The position numbers and the translations under genes are program-made. The notes under the pieces were generated by a model. It searched no databases. It saw only the letters and a program-made list of their open reading frames with translations, and had not been told where the DNA came from. Positions 1 to 10,000 of a stretch of DNA of 64,000 nucleotides are shown in pieces (the stretch's first letter is position 1; each line of letters begins with the position of its first letter). Source of the DNA: Pycnopodia helianthoides (Eukaryota; Echinodermata; Asteroidea; Forcipulatida; Asteriidae); contig CM063253.1 of assembly GCA_032158295.1 (NCBI GenBank), forward strand, positions 8,649,001-8,713,000, in the 5' to 3' direction.

Positions 1-63
1 TTTTTGTGTGTGTGCGTAAACGTGTCTACCCGTTGACGCCAAGGACTTTAACAAAAGGGATCT

Positions 64-203
64 GGGGCCGATTTCACAAAGAGATAAGACTAGTCTTATC
101 TGAAGTTAGGACAAGTAACTGGTCTTAACTTAAGACTAGTCCTATCTCTTAGCATTGCCTAGGACTAGTCCTAAGTTAGGAAGAGTTTTGTGAAATCGAC
201 CCC
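64..203. mobile_element. Palindromic MITE with GGGGCCGATTTCACAAA ends
   Basis: Inverted ends GGGGCCGATTTCACAAA and TTTGTGAAATCGACCCC enclose about 140 bp. The interior holds the perfect 20-bp palindrome AGATAAGACTAGTCTTATCT (82-101) and further ACTAGT-centred palindromes. It is a non-coding foldback element. Confidence 0.7.
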
Positions 204-440
204 TGGATGGTTCGACAGGCCATAGGACTTTGTACTAGAGCGAAGGACATGTTGAAAACAAACTCGAAACAGTTGGAGAACAAGGAGAAGTCCTCAATTA
301 TCCAGGTCAACCAACGTGTGTGTTTGTGTGTATTTAAAGTGTTCATGCTTTACATAGTTGAGTAATCATTAGCTGTTCCGACTTCTTAGAAGTTGGAACA
401 GGTTTTGTTTTCGTCAAGATTTTTATTATTTATATTATTA

Positions 441-825
441 TGGGTCACAATTCTAGTTATTATTATTATTCTTTCTATCTGCCTAAATCCCCATAGCATT
501 TGTACACAATTTTGTTTAATTCTTTAAAAAAAACTTAGTGATTATGAAAGACTTAGATCCTAAATCAAACTGAAGCCTAGTACAAAAACTAAACAATTAT
601 TTTAATACTGGTAAAAAATTTTCATTAATTAGCTACTTTACAGCGATGTGAATATTTAATTAGCCATCTTTGTTGGAACCATATCTCAAAAAGCATACCA
701 CCGATCGTCAAATTTTTTTCAGTTTTAGACTTCTGGTGTACTGTAGATGTGTCTTCCGGCCTAAAATTACGAACGACGTCACAATGACGTCATTTATTGC
801 GCGTTTTGCATCTGTGCACAAAACA
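441..825. repeat. Dispersed repeat, copy 1 (pair with 2761-3150)
   Basis: About 385 bp, nearly identical in the same orientation to 2761-3150, with a few substitutions and small indels. It includes a CGACGTCACAATGACGTCAT stretch near the 3' end. No open frame spans it. Confidence 0.85.
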
Positions 826-1159
826 GACAGGATAAAGTGAAAACAAATCTGACTTCCAGAAACATAATTGTTCAATAAAGCTCAAATTAATGTCCAAGAT
901 TACACAAATCTTTTTTTCAACAAGAAAGAGTTTATTGACAGTCAGTTTAAAAGCATCAAAACTTATTAAAACATTGTCAGTAGAAAAAAACAAAATTCTC
1001 AGTCGAATTTAACACCATGAAAACTCTGCCTACAATTTGATATGTGTTTATATACGAAAAGGAGTCTTCATTCACAAACTAGAAAGACAAACACCAGTTG
1101 TCTCAGATCCATGCTGCGCTCTGGTTGGAGATTGTAGAAATTTAATCCAACAAAAAATT

Positions 1160-1600
1160 GTCATTCCTTTTTATATCCGTTAATGTAGATTCTGAAAGAG
1201 AAACTTCGCTGACAGCAGAATTGAGTGAAACTCTCTATTTCGGGATATTTATACTCAGCTTTATTTGTTTTAGTTTTGTTTTTGTTTTTTTCCACCCCAA
1301 AATATTGTTGAATATGTTCAAATTTTTTTGTCACAGTTTCATCCTTGTAGAAATATAACCAGGGATATAGATTCTGAAAAAGAAACTTCTGACAGAACTG
1401 CATCATCAACTCTCTGTTTCGGGTCATTAAAATCAGATTTATGTATTTGTTTTAGGGGGGGTTCCTAAAGTTTTTTGAATAAGTTCCAATATAATAGTCA
1501 TCACAATTTCATTCTTGCCAAGGTCATTTGTGTTAAACAGGTCTAGTTTAGAAACGTGATGCCTGACAGCAGATTCTGCTGAAGTTCACTTTCGCAATTA
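1160..1600. repeat. Degenerate tandem repeat, about 170-bp unit
   Basis: Three diverged units start near 1160, 1330 and 1498. Each runs GTCAT/GTCAC, then CATTCTTG/CATCCTTG, then TAGATTCTGAAA.GAAACTTC and CTGACAG.A. Only the first two are close copies. No gene is evident. Confidence 0.55.
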
Positions 1601-2039
1601 GTGTTCATTAAGATTCACTTTCTTTTTGTATCGGGTATCCTAACTGCATGCTTGGTATTTTAGAATGTACCGAGTTATTACACACTAATAAAAGGTAACC
1701 AGTAGCATCAAAATTACTCTCATTAATATTCATCCCCATATGGGTAAAGCAATGAGTAACCTCCACAGCTTGCGGCTAGCAGAACACATTGAGGGCCTTT
1801 GTTTTATTGTGTCTAGATTATTATGTCCTCTACAAAGTGGAATCGGCTAGAATGTGCTTGATCGACTCCAGTTTCTCCCAACCCAAACGTCCATGGGTTT
1901 TAACCAGGATTTGCTATAAAAGGGTGTCCAAACTTGCTGGAAATTTAAATTCTTGGTGTCTAAAGTGATCACTTACAGTACAGTTTACATGTAAATGACA
2001 GATAAAACAGGGTGTCCAAATTTAAAACAGGGTGTTCAA

Positions 2040-2545
2040 AAGACACCCAGACACCCCCCTCTGGCTAACACTATGCAAACGTCGCAGCTTGACTTGTGTT
2101 TGCCCCCTCCCTCTCCCCACCTCCCCTCGCTCACTGTCAACCTACTCCACTAAAACACAAACTCCACTGGCTTCCTGCATCCCGAGTTTTCACTACTCAT
2201 CTTCCAATCGCTCATGCACTAGACTCCCCTGCTGCATCTCTACCTGCATGGATTGCCGCTTCCCCCCATTCACACAATCCATTTTCAGTTCCAGAGTAAA
2301 CTTTTTACACCCTTTTTATCCCTTCTTTGGCGTTCGATATGTTGTCTTTGTAGTTATGTAACTTAGATAAAATTTAGGTATTTTTGTGTGTTTATTACCA
2401 TTCACCTTTTCCCCTAAATTCGTCCAATTCACTTGAATTTTATATTAATTTTTTGCATTTTTCTTAAATTTGTCCTTATTGTTTTACTGTAAAGCGCTTT
2501 GAGGCTTAAGGCGCTCTATAAACCCATTATTATTATTATTAACTT
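2040..2545 (+). mobile_element. Likely 3' end of a LINE/SINE
   Basis: The segment ends TGTAAAGCGCTTTGAGGCTT, then GGCGCTCTATAAACCC and (ATT)n. That is the typical 3' tail of CR1/L2-like elements and their SINEs. The pyrimidine-rich region before it contains KLHWLPA in one frame, a phrase common near the reverse-transcriptase C-terminus, but the rest is degraded. Confidence 0.45.
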
Positions 2546-2569
2546 CAGTTTCTTCTTGTATGCGCTTTA

Positions 2570-2760
2570 ATGTAACCCAGGACATGTCCTCTGTTGGCTA
2601 ATTCGTGGTTTCTTCCCTGCCTTGCAGTTCTGTGACCCAGACTGGGGCCTTTTATGTGGATTGGGTTTTCAGTCCCTACCCGATTGCGTAGGTTTTCCCA
2701 TTGGGCTTTTCCTCCCACGTCTAAAACTTACATTTCTACAGCATCTTCTCCTTAGGCTTA
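2570..2760 (+). mobile_element. SINE-like fragment
   Basis: It contains ATTGGGTTTTCAGTCCCTAC, CCGATTGCGTAGGTTTTCCC and CTTTTCCTCCCACGTC. The same order recurs at 63880-64000 and in part at 16262-16445, where a tRNA-like head is visible. Confidence 0.6.
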
Positions 2761-3150
2761 TGGGTCACAATTCTAGTTATTATTATTATTCTTTCTATCT
2801 GCCTAAATCCCCATAGCATTTGTACACAATTTTGTTTAATTCTTTAAAAAAAACTTAGTGATTATGGAAGACTTAGATCCTAAATCAAACTGAAGCCTAG
2901 TACAAAAACTAAACAATTATTTTAATACTGGTAAATTTTTTAATTAATTAGCCACTTTACAGCGATGTGAATATTTAATTAGCCATCTTTGTTAGAACCA
3001 TATCTCAAAAAGCATACCACCGATCGTCAAACTTTTTTCAGTTTTAGACTTCTGGTGTACTGTAGATGTGTCTTCCGGCCTAAAATTACGAACGACGTCA
3101 CAATGACGTCATTTATTGCACGTGTTGTACAGTGTATCTGTGTACAAAAC
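2761..3150. repeat. Dispersed repeat, copy 2 (pair with 441-825)
   Basis: The second copy of the 441-825 unit. Similarity begins abruptly at TGGGTCACAATTCTAGTTAT and fades after TGTACAAAAC. The spacing of 2.3 kb suggests independent insertions or a segmental duplication. Confidence 0.85.
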
Positions 3151-3365
3151 CAAATGCTCTAAAAGTGTAAATATTTAATTTGTCAAATTTCAAAATAAGT
3201 ATAATTTAGCTACTTAAAATCCACAAATCATTGTACCATCATTATAATCAATCAACGATTAGATTGGTAAATATAACCCAATGGATAAAACACTGGGTCG
3301 TACAATCACGGCAGTGTGTCTGAGATTGCGCGTCAAGTTACAGTAATTCAAACTTATTACTTAAA

Positions 3366-3690
3366 AAAATCATACCTCCTGAACCACATGTCATAGAGTC
3401 ATAATGTTTGTGCTGTCTTGTAGCTTACAATACTCGTGACATTTTGTTTACACCGATGACCCCACTTTGACCTTTACTTCCGGTCCAAACAGGACATTCA
3501 ATTTTTAAAAAATCACATCTTCTGAACCACATGTCATAAATTCCCTATCAAAGTGGTGTCTTGTAGCTTGTGATACACTTGACATTTTATCCATACAAAT
3601 GACCCCACTTTGACCTTTCCTTCCGGTCTAAACAGGAAGTTCAAATTATAAAAATCTCTTGTTCTGAACCACAAAGTCCTGTCAAGGGTC
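3366..3690. repeat. Tandem repeat, about 140-bp unit
   Basis: A bit over two copies. GACCCCACTTTGACCTT followed by CTTCCGGT recurs at about 3458 and 3601, and CTGAACCACATGTCATA recurs at about 3379 and 3519. A partial third unit begins near 3663. Confidence 0.75.
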
Positions 3691-4006
3691 TTCTATCTCA
3701 AAGACAGGCTCGCTTTAAATGTTTGGAGCCTATCATCAAAGTTTTAAAAAACGGAACAGCTTTGTGTTTGTTCACAAACACCTAATGTCTAGTTAGTGTT
3801 TGAGTTTGTTAGACTGAGGAATAATCCTAGTAAATCACTCAAGAGTGCTAGGGTTAGCAGGGCGGCAGTCTCCGTTGCTCTCCGTTGTGTTGTATGCAAC
3901 GGAGGAGTCCATCCTTGGCTAGGGTTTACATGTGCACATTTTCAAGAAGTTTTTTCTCTTAGCATCTCAATGTCTCACATCGATTTCATTATATTTTTTT
4001 CCCCAG

Positions 4007-4095
4007 AGATATCTCAGACAAACTCCGAGAAAGATGCTATCATACTAAAAATCCAGGATATATCGGGCCATGATCGATTCTTCTTAGCCAACCAG
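4007..4095 (+). CDS. ROCO exon: Roc G3 (switch II)
   Basis: The acceptor TTTTTTCCCCAG and donor GTATAA bound an 89-nt exon that enters with two bases of a split codon and leaves in phase 0. It encodes IILKIQDISGHDRFFLANQ, in which DISGH is the DxxG Walker-B/switch II motif typical of Roc domains. The switch I and P-loop exons should lie upstream, but I do not find them between 1 and 4006. Confidence 0.85.
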
Positions 4096-7000
4096 GTATA
4101 AAGCCATTTTGTTCTTATCAGTAGGGTGATTAGGGTTGGGAAAGCAGGGTTTACTGCTAATTTTGAAAGTCATTTTGTAAAAAATGCTTTTTTGAAGACA
4201 CACACAAGATTGTTTGTCGCTGACACAACTTTGTCTCTGTAAAAAGCCAAGTTTGATGATCATCCAATCCAGTCCATACTTCTTCCTGCCTCAACTGGAG
4301 TGAGCTTTTGTTTGGACTCATCTTTGATTCACTCCAACAGTCCATACTCCTTCAACATTCTGGTCCCACTTCGTATGAGTTAAGACTAAAGACCCAAATA
4401 ACAAATTGCATATCATTGGAGAAGGTATGCCTGATACTTCACGGAGGCAATGAAGGCCTCTCCATGCCCCTGGTTGTTGCCTTGGTGCCCCTTGAAATGA
4501 ATGCTCCAGCACATATGGAAATTTCCCTCATTCGGGTACCCTTTACTAAGTAGAAACTGCCTTGCCCTTGCATGAACAACAATCAGCCCTGAACAGGCAT
4601 ACCAATTTAATTCAGATCCAAAAGTTTTGAAGGATATTGGAGGATCTCTAGCCAAAGACACTGAGGTGTTAGAGTTAACATAGCAATCGTAAAGTTAATC
4701 TGAATCACTTTAACTATAGGCTATTTTTATGGTAGCTTTTCCACATTACTATCAATGATTATTTTTTTTTATACTTTCAGCTCGTTCCCTCAAATGGAGG
4801 AATCGTCCTGTTGGTTTTCAATCTGACGCATGATTTAGACAAACGACCCGATGGATCAGATGAAAAGGTGAGCCAATGTAGTGCAACTGTTTTGTGAGAG
4901 TTATCTAGGTATGCAATACTTCAAACCCACATTCCAATGACTCGGCCATCAAGCTATGGACAAATTAGCGGGGAACCAGTCAAAAGCAATATACATTACA
5001 TGTACATTGCGCTAACAGCTTAAACTCGGCCCTTGAATCCACTTGGCTACGTCACTTGGCTATGACTTTTTTCCTTAATATCTAATTGTACTTTCCTGAG
5101 TCCTGTGAAAAAAATTCCACAGGTGTCAGGAAAGCACAGAGTATATAGTGCTTAACTCGTTGACTGCCGGTCATAGATTCGTAGCGTTCCTATTTGCCAA
5201 GTGCGCATGCGTGCATACCAAATAGGTACTATACAAAACAAAAACTGAACTAAACATTCTAAGGATGTATGTCCTCACCACTGCCAGAAGCGCCATGTGT
5301 TGCATGATCAGTGATGCCAGTATATTTAAATAACAATACAAAGCCCTTTCATTCTGTACGAGTATACTCGTAGTGGCAGAATCCGTTACACCTGTTACTA
5401 CGAATAGGCGGCAGTCAACGTGTTAACACACATCAGTGTACATTTATGGGTAAAGATAAATAATTTTATTCTCCGATGCAAATTTAACACGTAATTAATT
5501 TTTGTTTAGAGTTCATATGATGATCTTACCACGTTCGACTCGCTGGATTTCTGGATGCGTTCGGTCACAAAGAGCTTGCACTCAACACCATCAACGGGGA
5601 AGAACTCACCGCAGATCATCATAGTTGGTAGCCATAGGAACAGCCTGGGAAAAGATGAGAGTGAACGTCAATCACTTGTGAGTAAAGAATGAGTTGAGTA
5701 ATAGGCGCCTTTAGAACACTAGATGGAGCTCACAACTCGTTTAACAGTTTTAGCCTTTAAAAGGGAGTGGATACTTTGGGTAGTTACTCAAGAAATACAT
5801 TACCATAAAACTTTACTTGGTAAAGAGCACCTGAGAGCTATAGAACATTGTGAGAAACGACTCCCTCTGAAGTAATGTAGTTTTTGAGAAAGACGTAATT
5901 TCTCACTAAAAATTTTTTTTTTAAATCTGAAAAAAGCTTCATGCATGAAGCCTTTTTCAGGCATTTGAAAGCACACAATTCTATGCAACAAGGGTGTTGT
6001 TCAATATTTACAACATAATCAACAACATTTTATCTCTTCGCAATATCTCTTCAAGTTCTCGTGCAGGTCTTCGTTCCTCCATTTTAACAAAGTTAACAGA
6101 ATTAAAAACAAAAAGGAGTTGGGGTGACAGAGCTTTTATAGCTGCTGCACCCAGGTTATAGAACTCCTTACCCCATTCAATCAAAATGTCAGCCAATCAA
6201 AATTTGTTTAAAAAAAAAACCTGAAAACCTATCTAATGTGTGAATTCCTTAGTTAAGATGTAGTGTATTTCACAATCTGATGTAATTAACGTTGTTTAAT
6301 TATATTTAATTATGTTTAATTAGTTTCGTTCTCTGTAACGTCTCATGTACTTTCATTTGTTTAATGTATCTTCCATGTTAGGCGCCTTGAGCATCCCTTG
6401 GGGTGGATATGTGCGCATTATAAATGTTGTTATTATTATTATTATTATTATTAACAATTTGATATCGAATTCCCAATCACAAAGTCCCAGTCCCAGTCAT
6501 AAAAAATGTGACTCGAGTCCGAGTCGGATTCACGAGTTGTGCAACACTGGCTGCCACCTAGGATATTTTGAAATCTGTTCATTCCTCCAAGAAGGTTAAA
6601 GTGTTACTAGAGCGATTTTTGAGAAAGCAGAGACGATTGTAATACTTGCAGATATGATATTAGACTACTGTTTAATGAGTTAGTTAAATTATTTGGGTTC
6701 TCAGTTTGTCTGTAATATTGCATCAAAAAAAAAGGTCATTATTGGGGATTTGGCAAAACTTGAAAGCATTTTGCCGTTGAGGGCGTTTGATTGGTTAGAA
6801 AGACCATGACGTCACAAGGTGGGCAAGGTTGTTGATGGTGTTGCGCAATCACTGACTTCGTGCATGAAAACATGCATCGAAGGCTTGCAGAAGCACAGAC
6901 ATCATGCATGTGAAGTGTAAATAAGACTTTAAAATGCCGAAAACGTGTGCTTTTTGAGGCTGCACAAGGAACAGCGATAAGAACCCTAACCACAGCTTCC

Positions 7001-10000
7001 GAAATTGTCCGGCTCATTCAGCTATTTAGGAAGAATGGGTACTTTTTGTAAGCTGAAACGTGATCCAACTTCAGCGTTTCGAAGTCGATCGTGTGTAGTC
7101 GTACTGACTCACTACTGTATAAGGTGACCTATGACACCCTGGATAGGCCTACTTCGTCCACACGTCCACACTTCTCACGGATAGTCCAAAGGGGTGCAGT
7201 TCAACGTTGAAGGCCACAACAAATTGCCACAACGTCGTCAGGGAAAAAAGCCGAAAGACAGACAGCGAAAGGGCCAATCGGACGAACGAAAACGAGGAGC
7301 TAAATCCCACGGGTAAGTGTTTGGTAGGAAACAGTGGGAAACGGGGGACTGTGCGAGTCGCCAACAATCCGTGTCCGGATACCGGGCAAAACCATTGGGC
7401 TGTTTGAAGTGTCAATGATGTTCGCCGTCATGTCAATGAACAATGACAATGCTATAAATCCCTCTGTAAAATAGAAGTGGCGAGCTTCCCTATACCCTCA
7501 TTGATCCTTTCTTTGCCTACACACAAGACATCAACGGAAAATATTTTTTTAATTAAAGTAAGGGGTGGGTGTTCAATCCACTCGAAACCTTTTCATCATG
7601 ATGACAAATGATAATTGATTTGTGCTCAAAAGAAATCATCATGTGGTAATCATAATGACTGAAATAATGGTGAGTGGATAGTGGTGAGTGGATTCCCCTT
7701 TCAAAAATAAATACCAACTGCCCCCCCCCTACAAAAAAATAAAAAATAAATTTAGAAGAATAAAAAGCAAATTGATTTTTGGGGTAAATTTTTTATTTGT
7801 TTTCAATGGAATATTGTCCTTCTTTTAGATGCTAATGGAAATCTTCAAGACTGGAGAAACAACTGATCCATCAAAAGGCGGACTATCAATGACTGGACCT
7901 TCACGTGGCGATGAACCCGCATTGACTGCACCAATGGATAGCTTATTGGAAAACATGAAACGGTTTATCTTTTTAGTCTGTATCAAAATTTAGGATTAAA
8001 AAAAAAATTCTCAACTTATGGGATTTAAAAATTGGTTTTGTACAAGGCTGAAAATGACAAGCTAAAGGAATATGCAAATTTTGAAACAGAGATTCTGTGG
8101 CACAATAAAAAATTGTATCTACTCTTTTATTAATCTTTCATTTGTTGATGTTCTAACAAATAGATGAAAATAAAACGTTGATCACAACACTTATCTACAC
8201 GTGTAAAAAATGTACAAATACAAAATCCCATATTTATTAAATGAGGAATAGTAACAATTTGACTTGACTTGCCCCGGGGGCTACTGCAAAATGAAAGTTA
8301 ATTTCAACCTCTGGACATTTATTTGAATACGTTTTGTAGCCAGTAGGGGTGTAACGTTACGATATGATCACAAAGTGATTATCCGATATGATACGATATG
8401 ATCAAAATACGACATGATCAAAATGTGTGTAAAACAAACACTACCGTCATAATAAAGTTATCACAATGCTTTATCACAGCATTCCTTTATCATGTTTGTT
8501 GTCAATGTATCAATATACCCCTAATACCATGTGTACTGTAAAATTTCACTCTGACGAGTTACATTGTGTATAAAGGCATACAGAACATCTCTAATTCCAG
8601 AAAACTGGAGAAAACACTTTTTATATATGCACAATTTTCGTTTGCTCTGCAATGCTTGTTTTGATTTCATCAGAATTGCATGTCCATGTCTAAGGTGAAA
8701 TTAAACAAAATATTTATAAAGAAATGCATGTTCATGAAAAGTGCAGTCACATGGTAGATCAAGAAAAAATGTAATCCAGTTCAGGATAGCTGAAGACTTT
8801 GTACAATCTGGGTTTGGATGCATCTGTCAGATTGTATTCATTACACAGGATGAGAGTGGAGCCCGGTTGAATCTTCCCAAATATCCCCAACACCATCTTT
8901 TTTACTTGACGATAGGCCACGTACATGTTGATATTTCCTAGAGATTAATGAGAAATAAATATATGGAACAAATCAGCACCAAGTGAGAAGATTAAGTATA
9001 ATTATACCGTTTGTAGCCATTTATTTTGCGGTCAATCCATAAAAGGTAAATTGTATCTACTTGTTTATTACACAAACAATATAATTCAAAAATGGATGGA
9101 TAGTTGTAGGTTCCCTCAAATCTGTGTAATGGATATTTTTCTGATCAGATTCTATGTTCAATTTAATCTTATGCTGTGCAGGTTTACAATCATATGAGTG
9201 TTTAAACTACATGATGTAGATGGAATGACAAAAAAAACAATGTTTTTTGTTCAAACTGGTAATAAAAGTTGAGAGTTTTAGCATACAATCACTTTTGTCT
9301 TGGAAACACTACTTACTGGTCAAATGTTCCCCATGCTGTAAACCCCGTCTCCCATATTGAGCCTGATACTGCAAAGATGCTGTCTGCAAAACTGCTGGAT
9401 GCACAGCACGCTTCAAACCTAGGTCTATCCTAAGTTGTTGGATGACGGACTGCCACAAGTACACCTGGATCAGGAGGGAGGGGGTGGGGGAGGAAAAATA
9501 TAATTTAATGTTATCTTCCTATGTGCTGTGGGCAATAGTATGGGGTGGGGTGGTATTATTATTATTTTTTTATTGGGGGGGGGTCCTTTATTCTCCAAAG
9601 GTTTGTTTTGTGTGTTTTTTTAGTGTGTGTGGGGGGGTGTATGACCCTGATAATTCAAATATCTCTGAATAATTCATCCATACATAAAAGCCACCTAACT
9701 ATTTCTCCCCCAGATTGTACACACCTTATATATCTAAAGTTAATGTTGACCTTACGATGGGGAAAGCGTGCATACAGAACTTGATGTTTGTACTATAACT
9801 TAATTAAGGTCAACGGTTATTGAAACTTTATATCAATCACTTTACAGAACATTACCATAAATTAAGCTGCCAAGAGATATTTGATATTTTCATTTCAGTT
9901 TCAAAGTTTTCAACAGGTCAAAATTAAAACTATTTGTTGCTCCATCTTGTTTATTTCACAATTTAAATTTCTTATTTATTAGGCAAAGGAATTACACAAT

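Larger units (their letters stand above)
1601..4006. other. Upstream flank without a recognisable exon
   Basis: Besides the repeats listed separately, I find no exon for the expected P-loop (GxxxxGKT/S) of the ROCO gene. The frame open upstream of 4007 (from 3796) is intronic and has no Roc-like sequence. Confidence 0.5.

Noticed and set aside
2032..2361. 109-residue frame as a gene
   Set aside because: The composition follows a pyrimidine-rich transposon 3' region, two frames overlap, and it ends at a LINE/SINE-type tail.
3796..4101. 101-residue frame starting at 3796 as an intact gene
   Set aside because: Only the part after the acceptor at 4006 is ROCO-like; the upstream part is intron read-through.
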